A stretch of 64,000 nucleotides of DNA from Rhodovulum sp. ES.010 (GTDB lineage Bacteria > Pseudomonadota > Alphaproteobacteria > Rhodobacterales > Rhodobacteraceae): contig NZ_FSRS01000001.1 of the NCBI RefSeq assembly GCF_900142935.1, positions 692,001 through 756,000 of the forward strand. The letters run 5' to 3'. Below, piece after piece: positions 26,339 through 35,925 of this stretch. The notes below the pieces were generated by a model. It was not told the origin of the DNA, made no database searches, and saw only the letters and a list, made by a program, of their open reading frames with translations. The stretch's first letter is position 1. Each line of letters begins with the position of its first letter. Both the position numbers and the translations under genes were made by a program.

Positions 26339-26824
26339 TTAGAACGGAATCTCGTCGTCGAGATCGCCAGCCGGCGCCGGGCCGCGTCCGCCACCCCCGC
26401 CGCCGAAATCCCCACCTCGGTCCTGGTCGTAGCCGCCGCCATAGCCGCCTCCGCCACCGCCTCCGCTGTCGGAGCGGCCGTCGAGCATGGTCAGCACCCC
26501 GCCCACGCCGGCCACCACCACGTCGGTGGAATAGCGGTCCTGACCGGACTGGTCCTGCCATTTGCGTGTCTGAAGGCTCCCCTCGACATAGACCTTGGAG
26601 CCCTTGCGCAGGTATTGCTCGGCCACCCGCACCAAGCCCTCGCCGCGCAGCACCACATTGTGCCATTCGGTGCGTTCGCGGCGCTCGCCGGTGTTGCGGT
26701 CCTTCCAGTTTTCGGAGGTCGCGATCCGCAGGTTGCAGAGCTTGCCGCCGTCGGGAAAGCTCCGCACCTCGGGGTCGCGGCCGAGATTGCCGATGAGAAT
26801 GACCTTGTTGACCGAACCCGCCAT
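26339..26824 (-). CDS. ssb: Single-stranded DNA-binding protein
   Basis: A 161-residue SSB with an OB-fold N-terminal half ([20 protein letters not shown]), the [14 protein letters not shown] strand region, and the [10 protein letters not shown] segment. A Gly-rich linker (about residues 118-145) leads to the acidic C-terminal tip DLDDEIPF, the docking site for replication and repair proteins. It coats single-stranded DNA in replication, recombination and repair. It lies 24 bp after the protease gene start on the same strand but is probably transcribed from its own promoter in the 171-bp gap upstream. Confidence 0.97.
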   Translation of the reverse strand: MAGSVNKVILIGNLGRDPEVRSFPDGGKLCNLRIATSENWKDRNTGERRERTEWHNVVLRGEGLVRVAEQYLRKGSKVYVEGSLQTRKWQDQSGQDRYSTDVVVAGVGGVLTMLDGRSDSGGGGGGGYGGGYDQDRGGDFGGGGGGRGPAPAGDLDDEIPF

Positions 26825-26995
26825 CTGCGTGCCCCCTTTCTCGAATCTGCGCCGTTCGCATTTTATCCCTTACACCACCCCGGCAGGGTTAAGGGAAGGT
26901 CAAAATCCTCCGGCCCGATGGCGGGGCTGGCCCGACGGAGCAATTCTCGCTATGTTGCGGCATGACAAGAACGGGCCGGAACGCGAGGGACGGCA

Positions 26996-27580
26996 GTGCG
27001 AAACGTAATCGGTACGATGGCCCTGATGGGGCTGGCCGCGGGGCCCGGATTGGCCGAGACCACGGTTTCGTCCAAGGCCCGCGCGGCGCTGTTCGCGTCG
27101 CAAACCCGCGTTCTCGACAACCGGGCCGCGCAGCAATATGCCAACTCGATACGGCTTCAGCCGCAGCGGGTCGTCACGCCTTCGCGGGGCGGGGGGCTGT
27201 CCTATAACGGGGCGTATCGGGGCGAGTTTCTGGACCATGCTCGCGCCGCAGCGCGCCGTCACGGCGTGCCTGAAGACCTGTTCCTCCGCCTGGTGCAGCA
27301 GGAATCGGCCTGGAACCCGCAGGCGGTGTCGCACAAGGGCGCAATCGGGCTGGCGCAACTCATGCCCGCAACCGCGCGCCGGCTTGGCGTGAACCCGCGC
27401 GATCCGCGCCAGAACCTCGACGGCGGTGCGCGCTACCTGCGCACGCAATACGACCGGTTCCGGTCCTGGCGCCTGGCGCTGGCGGCCTACAACGCGGGGC
27501 CGGAGGCGGTTGAGCGGCACGGCGGCGTGCCGCCCTATCGCGAGACCCGCAATTACGTTCGCCGTATCTGGGGCAGCTGA
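26996..27580 (+). CDS. Lytic transglycosylase (SLT family)
   Basis: A 194-residue exported enzyme that cleaves peptidoglycan between MurNAc and GlcNAc. The signal peptide ([20 protein letters not shown]) uses a GTG start. The catalytic domain has Glu103 in [12 protein letters not shown], then [13 protein letters not shown] and [11 protein letters not shown], the three classic SLT motifs. A short unstructured linker precedes the domain. It ends 57 bp before IS630 copy 2, which inserted downstream and does not interrupt it. Confidence 0.93.
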   Translation: MRNVIGTMALMGLAAGPGLAETTVSSKARAALFASQTRVLDNRAAQQYANSIRLQPQRVVTPSRGGGLSYNGAYRGEFLDHARAAARRHGVPEDLFLRLVQQESAWNPQAVSHKGAIGLAQLMPATARRLGVNPRDPRQNLDGGARYLRTQYDRFRSWRLALAAYNAGPEAVERHGGVPPYRETRNYVRRIWGS

Positions 27581-27637
27581 GGGCCGGGCAGCCCAATTGG
27601 TCCGTGCGGTTGCGGCTGCGCCGACACCGTTCGCCTA

Positions 27638-28694
27638 GAGCGTGTCGCCGGCTTTCGGATTCAGGATTCCCAGATTGGCCGTGATGTGATTCCGTCTCTT
27701 TGAGGCAGATATGGGGGTCATAGATGGGCAAACCACATCCGATAGAGCTACGCGAGCGTGTCGTCGCGTTCGTGGACGAAGGTCATGGGCATCGCGAAGC
27801 GGCACGGCACTTCCGAGTATCGCCGAAGTTCGTGAACGAGCTGATCAAACTGCGTCGCGAGACCGGATCACTCAAGCCCCGGCCCCAAGGCAATGGCGGC
27901 GGGCACGGCAAGCTTGCGGGCGTGACCGGCTGGATCGAAGCCCGCGTCGCCGCCAATGGCGAGATCACGCTCGATGAATTGGCCGTTGAGCTGGCCGAAA
28001 CCCATGGCATCGAGGTCCATCGCGGCACGATCTGGCGGGTGCTGCGCGGGCTTGGTCTGACGCACGAAAAAAGACCTGCAGGCGCTTGAGCAGAAGCGCA
28101 AGGATGTCGCCGATCTGCGGCGCATCTGGATCGCGAAACGCCAGCCCTTCATGGCCAACCATCTGGACCGGCTGGCCTTTGTGGACGAGACCTCGGTCAA
28201 AACCAACATGGCCAGGACGACCGGCTGGGCCCCGTTCGGGCAGCGCCTCGTCGATCACGCGCCGTTCGGACATTGGCGCACCCAGACCTTCGTCGCGGCC
28301 CTGCGCCACGACCGGCTCGACGCACCATGGATCATCGACGGGGCGATGAACGCCGAGATGTTCGCCCTCTACATCGAAACCCAGCTGGGGCCGACGCTGC
28401 GCAAAGGCGACGTTGTCATTCTCGACAACCTGTCGAGCCATAAGGCCCCGGCCGCAGCGGCGTCCCTGCGTGCGATTGGCACCTGGTTCCTGTTCTTGCC
28501 GCCTTACAGCCCGGACCTGAACCCCATCGAAATGGCGTTCTCAAAGCTGAAGTCGCTCATAAGGAAGGCAGCCGCGCGAACCTACGATCAACTTTGGGCG
28601 GCCGTCGGCCATGTCTGCGACCTCGTCTCAGACCAAGAATGCTACAACTACTTCAAGGCGGCCGGCTATGAGGCCGATTAAATGCGACGCGCTC
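27638..28694 (+). mobile_element. IS630-family insertion sequence, copy 2
   Basis: A 1057-bp element with the same ends as copy 1 (GAGCGTGTCGC / GCGACGCGCTC) and TA flanks at 27636-27637 and 28695-28696. About six base differences from copy 1 are visible, for example K/N, K/R, R/Q and F/V codon changes in the transposase, so it moved recently. It is in the same orientation as copy 1 and sits between the lytic transglycosylase and the peptide ABC operon. Confidence 0.92.
27724..28681 (+). CDS. IS630-family transposase, two-frame (frameshifted), copy 2
   Basis: Same organisation as copy 1: helix-turn-helix frame 27724-28089, then the DDE part to 28681, with the frame switch at the identical A6 run (28067-28072). 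All catalytic motifs FVDETS, LDNLSSH and NPIEMAF are intact. The two transposases differ at a handful of residues, so either or both may be active. Confidence 0.85.
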
Positions 28695-28766
28695 TAGGAC
28701 GTGGCCATTATTAACTGATGCGTTGTCTCAATGGCTTTTGCGTAGCGCATTCTCGCAGTGATTGGT

Positions 28767-30848
28767 TTACTCCGCCGCGACCTGAATCACCGGCTCCATC
28801 GTTTCAAGCTCCTCCTGCGAAAGGTGGCACTTGATCCGGTGGCCCTCGGCCAGCGTCACCATCGGCGGCACCTCGCGCTCGCAGAGATCGCCCGGCACGC
28901 GGTCCTTCCAGCGGCAACGGGTCTGGAACGGGCAGCCGGGTGGCGGGTTCATCGCCGACGGGATCTCGCCCTCCAGCACGATGCGCTTCTTCTTCACATG
29001 GGTATCGGCAATCGGCACCGCCGACAGAAGCGCCTCGGTATAGGGATGGTAGGGCGGGGCGAAGACCTGGTCGGTGGCGCCGAGCTCCACGACATGGCCC
29101 AGATACATGACCATCACCCGGTCGGAGAGATAGCGCACGATCGACAGGTCGTGGGCGATGAACAGAAGCGTCGTCTTCTGCTCGCGCTGAATCTCCAGCA
29201 GCAGGTCGGTGACGGCCGCCTGCACGCTCACGTCGAGCGCCGAGACCGGCTCGTCGGCCACCACGATCCGCGCGCCGCCGGCGAAGGCCCGCGCGATGCC
29301 GACGCGCTGTTTCTGCCCGCCCGAAAGCTGGCGCGGCATCCGGTCGGCGAATTCACGCGGCAGTTTCACAAGGTCGAGCAGGTCGAGCATCCGCTGGCGG
29401 CGGTCTTCCTCGCCGTCTCCGATCTCGAACACCTCGAGCGCGCGCATGATCTGCCGGCCCACGGTCATCGAGGGGTTCAGCGTATCGAACGGGTTCTGGA
29501 ATACCATCTGTACGTCGGCGATGGTCTTGTGCCCGCGTTGCTGGATCGGGATGTCCTGTATCTCGCGGTTGTCTAGCAGGATCTTGCCGCTCGTGGCGGT
29601 CTCCAGCCCCATCAGCAGCTTGGCGAAGGTGGACTTGCCGCAGCCGGATTCGCCCACGATCGCCAGAGTCTCGGATTCGCGCGCGGCGAAGCTGAGCGTC
29701 TCGTTGGCCTTGACGACCTTGGTGCCGCCCGAGCCGAAGAGGGCGTTGGCGTTGACCTCGTAGTATTTCTTCAGCTCCTCCATCTTCAGGACCACGTCGC
29801 CGGCCTCGACCTTCTGGGCCTTCTTGGCCGCCTCCGGCGGCTGCTCCCAGTCGATTTCCTGAAACCGCAGGCAGCGCGTCTCGTGCCGGTCGTCGCCGGG
29901 GACCTCGGTCATGTAGATATGGCCCGCATCGCAGCGCCCGGCCTCGAAATAGTCGCAGCGGGGGCCGAAATTGCAGCCCGGCGGACGTTCGTGGGGCAGG
30001 GGGAAGTTGCCGGGGATCGCCACCAGCGGCCGTTCGTTCTTGTCCGCACCCGGCAGCGGGATCGAGCGGAACAGTGCCTGGGTATAGGGGTGGCGCATCT
30101 TGTCGAACACGTCCTTGATGCTGCCCCGCTCCACGGCCTCGCCGGAATACATCACGCAAAGCCGGTCGCAGGTTTCCAGCACCAGCCCCAGATTGTGGCT
30201 GATGAACAGCATCGAGGTGCCGTATTTCTTGCCCAGATCCTTGACCAGATCGACGATTCCGGCTTCGACGGTGACGTCGAGCGCGGTGGTCGGTTCATCG
30301 AGGATCAAGAGCGAGGGCTTCGACATCAGCGCCATGGCGATGACGATGCGCTGCTGCTGGCCGCCCGAGAGCTGGTGCGGATAGGCGTCGAGGATACGGT
30401 CGGGGTCGGGCAGGCGCACGTCCTCGACGACCTGCCGCGCCATCTTGAGCGCCTCCTTCTCGGGCGTGCCGTCATGGATCATCGGCACCTCGACGAGCTG
30501 CTTGCCGACCTTCATCGCGGGGTTCAGGCTCGCCATCGGCTCCTGGTAGATCATCGCGATCTCGTTGCCGCGCAGGTCGCGCAGCTCCTCCTCGGAGACC
30601 TCCGAAAGGTCGCGCCCCTTGAACTTAATCGAGCCGCCGACGATCCGGCCGTTGACGCCCAGATCCTGCATCACCCCGAGCGCCACGGTGGACTTGCCGC
30701 AGCCGGATTCGCCCACCAGCCCCACCGCCTCGCCCGGTTCCACGGTGACGGAGAAATCCATCACCGCCGGGATTTCGCGACGCCGGGTGAAGAAGCTGAT
30801 CGAAAGCTTGTCGATCTCAAGGATCGGGCCGTCATGGTCCCATTTCAT
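28767..30848 (-). CDS. Peptide/nickel-type ABC transporter, fused double ATP-binding protein
   Basis: A 693-residue protein with two ATPase domains in tandem, as in YejF/GsiA-type importers. The first has Walker A GESGCGKST (46-54), signature LSGGQQQR and Walker B LLILDEPTTALD; the second repeats these (GESGCGKST, LSGGQKQRVGIARA, IVVADEPVSALD). Each domain ends with the oligopeptide-type C-terminal motif PPGCxFxxRC. It energises the adjacent DppB/DppC-like permeases and is the last gene of the operon started by the binding protein at 34030-35679. A 56-bp gap separates it from the small exported protein gene. Confidence 0.92.
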   Translation of the reverse strand: MKWDHDGPILEIDKLSISFFTRRREIPAVMDFSVTVEPGEAVGLVGESGCGKSTVALGVMQDLGVNGRIVGGSIKFKGRDLSEVSEEELRDLRGNEIAMIYQEPMASLNPAMKVGKQLVEVPMIHDGTPEKEALKMARQVVEDVRLPDPDRILDAYPHQLSGGQQQRIVIAMALMSKPSLLILDEPTTALDVTVEAGIVDLVKDLGKKYGTSMLFISHNLGLVLETCDRLCVMYSGEAVERGSIKDVFDKMRHPYTQALFRSIPLPGADKNERPLVAIPGNFPLPHERPPGCNFGPRCDYFEAGRCDAGHIYMTEVPGDDRHETRCLRFQEIDWEQPPEAAKKAQKVEAGDVVLKMEELKKYYEVNANALFGSGGTKVVKANETLSFAARESETLAIVGESGCGKSTFAKLLMGLETATSGKILLDNREIQDIPIQQRGHKTIADVQMVFQNPFDTLNPSMTVGRQIMRALEVFEIGDGEEDRRQRMLDLLDLVKLPREFADRMPRQLSGGQKQRVGIARAFAGGARIVVADEPVSALDVSVQAAVTDLLLEIQREQKTTLLFIAHDLSIVRYLSDRVMVMYLGHVVELGATDQVFAPPYHPYTEALLSAVPIADTHVKKKRIVLEGEIPSAMNPPPGCPFQTRCRWKDRVPGDLCEREVPPMVTLAEGHRIKCHLSQEELETMEPVIQVAAE

Positions 30849-30904
30849 CTTCGGCAGCCTTTCCGTCTTGGGCGATCGGGCCGGGGCCCGGCCGCCGGCT
30901 TGCT

Positions 30905-31312
30905 TTACATGATCGTCATCGACAGGCCGAACGGCACCGTCGCGCCGGTATCGGCCTGATTGCCCATCAGGTAGACGCGGATGCGGTAGTCGCCGTCAGA
31001 AGGCAGGGTGACGCCGACCGCATCGTTGCCGCTGGTCGAGCTATTGTAGATCGCCACCCCGTCGCTGCCGGGCGGCAGGATGTTGAAGAAGGCGCTGTCG
31101 TCCGTGATGAGTGAGACGCCCATCGACTGTCCGGCGCGGGCGCCGAGCAGGTAATCCACATAACCGTTGCCAGTGACGGTGCCTTCGACATAGGCGTTGT
31201 CATTGCCCCGGTCGAACTGGACGCGATGGCTTTCTTGCGCGAGGACGAGCCCGGCCGTTCCGCCGGCCAGCGCGATTCCGAGGGTAAGGGCGCGGGTGAA
31301 AGAAGTAATCAT
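30905..31312 (-). CDS. Small exported protein inside the peptide ABC operon, unknown function
   Basis: A 135-residue protein with a signal peptide (MITSFTRALTLGIALAGGTAGLVLA, cleavage near AQE) and a compact beta-rich domain: HRVQFDRGNDNAYVEGTVTG, YVDYLLGARAGQSMGVSL, FFNILPPGSDGVAIYNSS and DGDYRIRVYLMGN. I recall similar proteins annotated inconsistently, including as g-type lysozyme inhibitor-like, but the resemblance is weak. The start at 31312 gives the best signal peptide; an upstream in-frame ATG adds 7 residues. It sits between a permease and the ATPase of an importer, an unusual place for a periplasmic protein. Confidence 0.65.
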   Translation of the reverse strand: MITSFTRALTLGIALAGGTAGLVLAQESHRVQFDRGNDNAYVEGTVTGNGYVDYLLGARAGQSMGVSLITDDSAFFNILPPGSDGVAIYNSSTSGNDAVGVTLPSDGDYRIRVYLMGNQADTGATVPFGLSMTIM

Positions 31313-31410
31313 GTCAGACTCCGAATAAGTCACCGGCGCGGCTGCACCGGTCCAACAAGACTACAACGGGAGTCGCCCACCCTCCGAGTCGTTTGGGCGC
31401 ACGCATCGGC

Positions 31411-32832
31411 TCAGTCCTTCAGGCTTTCTTCGCGCAAGCCGTCGGCCAGCAGGTTCAGCCCCAGAACGAGGCTCATGATCGCGATGGCCGGCACCAGCGG
31501 CGGGAACGGGAAAAATTGCAGCAGCCCCCGCCCGCCATTGATCGAGGTGCCCCAGTCAGGGCTCTCGGGCGGCAGGCCGAGGCCGAAGAAGCCGAGCGTA
31601 CCGAGCAGGATCGTGGTGTAGCCGATGCGCAGGCAGAAATCGACGAGCAGCGGCCCCCGCGCGTTGGGCAGGATCTCCCACAGCATGATGTACCACGCGC
31701 CCTCGCCGCGGGTCTGGGCGGCGGCGACGTAGTCGCGGGTGCGGATGTCCAGCGTCAGGCCGCGGACGATCCGGAACACGGTGGGCGAGTTCACGAAGAC
31801 CACCGAGACGAAGACGATCAGCACGCCGCCGGGGATCGAGATGAGCCCGAACGGGTCCTGATCCCAGGCGAGTCCCAGGTAGAGCCAGCCGCCGATCAGC
31901 AAGGTGAGCCCGACCAGGATGTTGCGTGTCATCGGCTGGGTGTGGAAGCGTGAGTTCCACAGGATCACCAGGAACACGATCGGGAAGAGAAACAGAACTG
32001 CCGCCATGTAGGTCGGCACGCCCATCTGCACGATCTCGGGCGTCACCAGCAGAAAGAACAGCAGGATCACCGGAAAGGCCAGCACGAGGTTGGCGAGGAA
32101 GGACAGCGAGGTGTCGAACCTGCCGCCCATATAGCCGGCCGGCACTCCCAGTACGATCCCCACCATGAAGGCGAAGAGCGTGGCCGCCGGCGCGATTGTC
32201 AGCACGACGCGCGCGCCCGACACCATGCGCGAGAACACGTCGCGCGCCAGCGCGTCGCCGCCCAGCAGGTAATAGCCGTATTGCCCCTCGTCGGGCGAGG
32301 GCAGCGGCGTGCCCGGCGCCTTGTTCTTCATCCCCGAGATCACATCCTGCACGGGGTCGAAGGTCACGACCAGATCCGCAAAGATCGCCGAGAACACCCA
32401 GAACATCACCAGCCCGAAGCCGATCATCCCGATGATGTTGTCGAACAGGTGCCCATAAAGCCCCAGCCGACGCTTGAAGGCGATGGACAGCGCGAAGGTG
32501 ACGCCCAGCGCGATCCAGACCGGCAGGAACCGGGTCGAGATGCGTCCGATGATGCCCTTCTGCTCGTCGGGCAGCAGGATGCCACCGATCAGATAGCCAA
32601 GCACGATCAGCACGAGCGCGGCGAGCGACAGCAGCATCGCGGCCCGGGTAAAGCGCGTCGCGTCGGACGAGCGCAGCACAGCGCCGTCGGGGCCGTATTG
32701 CAGCCGCTCGTCGGCGGTGAAGAACGAGACGGCGATATTCGCGATAACCGAGACCACCAGCGCCAGCGTGGCGATCTGGATCGCGACATTCAGGTATGGG
32801 CCCAGCGCCCCGGTCCAACTCAACGGTTCCAT
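31411..32832 (-). CDS. Peptide-type ABC transporter permease (DppC-like)
   Basis: A 473-residue permease, longer than the usual ~300 residues because of an N-terminal extension with extra membrane segments (residues ~15-170), which is seen in YejE-like permeases. The core has the EAA loop YVAAAQTRGEGAWYIMLWEI and the conserved GFFGLGLPPESPDWGTSING. It pairs with the DppB-like permease 12 bp upstream, so the two form the heterodimeric pore. It is in the middle of the operon 35679 to 28767. Confidence 0.88.
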   Translation of the reverse strand: MEPLSWTGALGPYLNVAIQIATLALVVSVIANIAVSFFTADERLQYGPDGAVLRSSDATRFTRAAMLLSLAALVLIVLGYLIGGILLPDEQKGIIGRISTRFLPVWIALGVTFALSIAFKRRLGLYGHLFDNIIGMIGFGLVMFWVFSAIFADLVVTFDPVQDVISGMKNKAPGTPLPSPDEGQYGYYLLGGDALARDVFSRMVSGARVVLTIAPAATLFAFMVGIVLGVPAGYMGGRFDTSLSFLANLVLAFPVILLFFLLVTPEIVQMGVPTYMAAVLFLFPIVFLVILWNSRFHTQPMTRNILVGLTLLIGGWLYLGLAWDQDPFGLISIPGGVLIVFVSVVFVNSPTVFRIVRGLTLDIRTRDYVAAAQTRGEGAWYIMLWEILPNARGPLLVDFCLRIGYTTILLGTLGFFGLGLPPESPDWGTSINGGRGLLQFFPFPPLVPAIAIMSLVLGLNLLADGLREESLKD

Positions 32833-32844
32833 GGTCGGGCTCCC

Positions 32845-33903
32845 CTACGAGACTCGGATGCGCGGATTGAGGAAGGCATAGCCGATATCCGAGATCAGCT
32901 GGGTGACCAGCACCACCACCACGGCCACGACCGACACCGCCAGCAGAAGGTCGATATCGTTGTTCTGCGCGCCTTCGACCAGCGCGTTGCCGAAGCCCGG
33001 ATAGACGAACAGCGCCTCGACGATGACGACCCCGGTCAGAAGCCAGGGGAATTGAAGCATGATGACGGTGAAGGGCGCGATCAGTGCGTTGCGAAGCGCG
33101 TGGCGCAGCACGATTGTACGGAACTTCACGCCCTTCAGCCGCGCAGTGCGTATGTATTGCGCGGTCATCACCTCGGCCATGCTGGCCCGCGTCATCCTCG
33201 CGATATAGCCCATGCCGTAAAGCGCGATGGTCGCGACAGGCAGGGTGAAGTTCTCGAAGGTGATCCCGTCTACCGCCGACTTGGCCGAGCCGTTGAACCA
33301 TTTCAGCCCCACCATCGACGAGGCGAACACCACCACGAAGATCACGCCCGAGACGTATTCCGGCGTCGAGGTCGAGGCGATGGAGAAGGTGGAAAGCGTG
33401 CGGTCGGTGGCCGATCCTTCGCGCATGCCCGCGAGCACGCCGATGATCAGGGCCATCGGCACCATGACGGCGAAGGCCCAGAACATCAGCACACCGGTGC
33501 GCGCCAGCCGTTCGCCGATCACCTCGGCCACGTCCACGCGGTATTTCGTCGAATAGCCCCAGTCGCCCTGCAGCACCCCGCAATAACGCGGGACGTCCTC
33601 GACGCTTTCGATCCCGCTCTCGCCGCGCATGCAGCGCCCGCCGGTCGGGGTGCCGCCGGCGTCGGTCGCGAGCGTGCCGGGCAGAACGCCCAGCCATTGG
33701 CCATAGCGCGACAGGATCGGCTCGCCATAGCCGTTGCGGTCCAGCCAGCTCTGCACCTCGGCATCGGTGATGCGGGAGCCGGCCTGGGTCTTGGCCAGTT
33801 TCTCCAGATTGGGCTGAAGGTTGGTCAGCACGAAGACGATGAAAGTCATGCACAACGCCGTCAGCGCCATGACCCCAACCCGCCTGAGAATGAATAGTGC
33901 CAT
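32845..33903 (-). CDS. Peptide-type ABC transporter permease (DppB-like)
   Basis: A 352-residue inner-membrane permease with a conserved N-terminal TM (MALFILRRVGVMALTALCMT) and about five more spans. It is slightly longer than DppB because of an acidic periplasmic insert around residues 50-110. The EAA-type loop YIRTARLKGVKFRTIVLRHA is intact. It lies 126 bp after the binding-protein gene, with a strong stem-loop in the gap, and 12 bp before the DppC-like partner. Substrate class (peptide, opine or sugar acid) is not resolvable. Confidence 0.88.
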   Translation of the reverse strand: MALFILRRVGVMALTALCMTFIVFVLTNLQPNLEKLAKTQAGSRITDAEVQSWLDRNGYGEPILSRYGQWLGVLPGTLATDAGGTPTGGRCMRGESGIESVEDVPRYCGVLQGDWGYSTKYRVDVAEVIGERLARTGVLMFWAFAVMVPMALIIGVLAGMREGSATDRTLSTFSIASTSTPEYVSGVIFVVVFASSMVGLKWFNGSAKSAVDGITFENFTLPVATIALYGMGYIARMTRASMAEVMTAQYIRTARLKGVKFRTIVLRHALRNALIAPFTVIMLQFPWLLTGVVIVEALFVYPGFGNALVEGAQNNDIDLLLAVSVVAVVVVLVTQLISDIGYAFLNPRIRVS

Positions 33904-33929
33904 CGGCCCCCCTGTTGTGGTCCCGCGCC

Positions 33930-34005
33930 CGGGGGCGGCGCGGGGCTGTTCGGTTCTTGCCGGCGCAAGCGGCCGGGACTACGGCGGCAGAACAGGCCGC
34001 CCCCG
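33930..34005 (-). other. Large intercistronic stem-loop between binding-protein and permease genes
   Basis: Ten perfect pairs join 33930-33939 to 33996-34005; six more join CTGTTC (33946-33951) to GAACAG (33990-33995), with an inner CTTGC/GCAAG hairpin at 33956-33969. There is no T-run on the minus-strand exit, so it is not a typical intrinsic terminator. Such structures often protect the mRNA 3' end of the binding-protein cistron and lower expression of the permease genes. Confidence 0.6.
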
Positions 34006-34029
34006 TTTCGATCGGTCAGCCGCGCCGGG

Positions 34030-35679
34030 TCAGGCCCAGCCCATGTGGTGGATGTTGATCTCGAATTTCGGATGCATCTCGGCGCCGACCACGCCGTCCT
34101 TGTAGTGACGATAAAGTGAGCGGAAATAAGGGATGATCGCCACCCCGTCATCCACCATCATCTGCTGAAGCTTGGCCATGACCTCCTTTCGGGACCCGCT
34201 GTCGGCGACGGCCGTCGCCGCGTCCAGAAGCGCGTCGAACTCCTCCGAGCGGTAGCCGCACTCGTTCCAGGCCGCGGTCGAACGGTAGGCGAGGTTGAGA
34301 AGCTGCACGCCGGTCTCGCGGTGGTTCCAGTTGGTCGACGAGAACGGATACTTCGTCCAGTCGTTCCAGAAGGTCGATCCCGGCATCACCGTGCGCTTGA
34401 CCTTGAAGCCCGCATCCCTCAGCTGCGCCGCCACTGCGTCGGTGGTGTTCTTGCGGTAGTCGTCGTCGATGGAGACGAGATCGTGCTCGTAGTCCATCAT
34501 CCCGGCCTCTTCCATCAGGCGCCGCGCCTCCTCGACGTTCTTCTCGTGCGGGGACGTATCGGCATGGTCGGGATGGACGCCCGGAGCCACGTGGTAGTTG
34601 TTGTTCGATTCCGAGCCACGGCCGGAGATGCCGAGTTCGAGCGGCACCGAGTTGTCCACCGCTAGCGCCAGCGCGCGGCGCACCTTGACGTCGGCATAGG
34701 GCGTCTCACCGTTTACCTCGGCCTCCTGGTTCGGGCGGATCACCACCGTCGCGGCAGTGCCGACTTCGCTTTCGACCCAGCCGATCGAAGTGAAGATGTC
34801 GATGAAGTCGGACACCGTCTCGTAGGTCATGTCGAACTCGTCGGCATCGGCGCCGGCCAGCCAGGCCGAGGGGTCAGTGCCGTAATCGAGGAACTCGACC
34901 CGGTCGAGATAGGCCTCGCCCCAGTACTCGTGGTCGGGGTTTTTCACCAGCGTGATGCGCTCGCCGACCTTGAACTCGTCGAACATGTAGGCGCCGGTGC
35001 CGATCCCGTGATCCAGCACCGAGGTGCCGATCTTGTCGCGATGCATGATCGCCGCGGGGTAGTCGGCCATGCCGAACATCAGTGTCCCGTCGGGCGTCAG
35101 CGGGCGCACCACCACTGTGCGGTCGTCCACCACCTCGACCGCGCCGTCGGCGGCCTTGCCGTCCTCGATCAGCGAGGCCATGCGCGCCGCCATTGAATTA
35201 CCCTCGACCGATTCGTCGCACCAGCCGACGATGTTCGCCGCGACGTCCTCGGCGGTGAAATCGTCGCCGTTGTTCCACTTGACGCCCTGGCGAACGTTCA
35301 AGGTGTATTCGGTCGCGTCGTCATTGGCTTCCCAGCTTTCCAGCAGTATCGGGCGCAGGGCGCCGTCGGGTCGCACCTCGACCAGATACTCGATGATGCC
35401 ACGGGTCTCGTTGCCGAGTTCGGACCAGTCGTAGGTGCGCGGGTCCTTGAGCTCGCGGCAGTTCATCTGGATGCGCAGAGAGCCGCCCATCTGCGGTGTG
35501 CCCTGCGCGCGGGCGGGGGCGCGCAGCCCGATCAGCCCGTAGGCGGCGCCGGCCGATACACCTAGCGCAGTCGCCCGCGACAGGAACTCGCGGCGGCTCA
35601 GCAGCCCGTCGCGGCATTCGCGCGCATACATCTCGGCAGCCGGGTGCATCCGGTCGGCTCGGGTTTCGGTCATGGTCAT
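34030..35679 (-). CDS. Peptide-type ABC transporter substrate-binding protein (family 5), Tat-exported
   Basis: A 549-residue periplasmic binding protein of the OppA/DppA type. A twin-arginine signal [19 protein letters not shown] (from about residue 28) followed by ARAQ predicts Tat export and cleavage near residue 56. The mature sequence has family-5 features such as [20 protein letters not shown] and [18 protein letters not shown]. It is the first gene of an operon with two permeases, a small exported protein and a fused ATPase. The GGGAG ribosome site lies 7 bp upstream of the chosen ATG. Ligand unknown. Confidence 0.92.
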   Translation of the reverse strand: MTMTETRADRMHPAAEMYARECRDGLLSRREFLSRATALGVSAGAAYGLIGLRAPARAQGTPQMGGSLRIQMNCRELKDPRTYDWSELGNETRGIIEYLVEVRPDGALRPILLESWEANDDATEYTLNVRQGVKWNNGDDFTAEDVAANIVGWCDESVEGNSMAARMASLIEDGKAADGAVEVVDDRTVVVRPLTPDGTLMFGMADYPAAIMHRDKIGTSVLDHGIGTGAYMFDEFKVGERITLVKNPDHEYWGEAYLDRVEFLDYGTDPSAWLAGADADEFDMTYETVSDFIDIFTSIGWVESEVGTAATVVIRPNQEAEVNGETPYADVKVRRALALAVDNSVPLELGISGRGSESNNNYHVAPGVHPDHADTSPHEKNVEEARRLMEEAGMMDYEHDLVSIDDDYRKNTTDAVAAQLRDAGFKVKRTVMPGSTFWNDWTKYPFSSTNWNHRETGVQLLNLAYRSTAAWNECGYRSEEFDALLDAATAVADSGSRKEVMAKLQQMMVDDGVAIIPYFRSLYRHYKDGVVGAEMHPKFEINIHHMGWA

Positions 35680-35925
35680 CGGGATCTCCCTGTATCCTAG
35701 TCTGAGATGGAAACGGTCGGCTCCGGTCCTGATGCCTGGTTCTTGCCACCTGAGGCGGATCGGTCTTGCCGGTGTTTCCCCTCCGTTCGAACTCTCGACG
35801 CGACGCCGCGTCGCGCGAATTGTTCATCGCGTCGGTTCCTTGCACGAAAACGACTTCCAGTTATAACAAAAACGACATCTGGCCGTTGTGCAACCGAAAG
35901 CTGGCCCGCAGCGGCGCATGGCCAA

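Noticed and set aside
26960..26985. GAAC repeats upstream of the transglycosylase and ssb that resemble the Rhodobacter LexA box
   Set aside because: The spacing is N6, not the N7 of the GAAC-N7-GAAC or GTTC-N7-GTTC box.
28697..28766. Short minus-strand frame reading MRYAKAIETTHQL after IS copy 2
   Set aside because: It has no ribosome site, ends at the IS boundary and is too short to tell from noise or from a transposase remnant.
32281..33897. Long plus-strand open frame opposite the peptide permeases
   Set aside because: Composition is His/Asp/Arg-rich and the opposite strand encodes two well-supported permeases.
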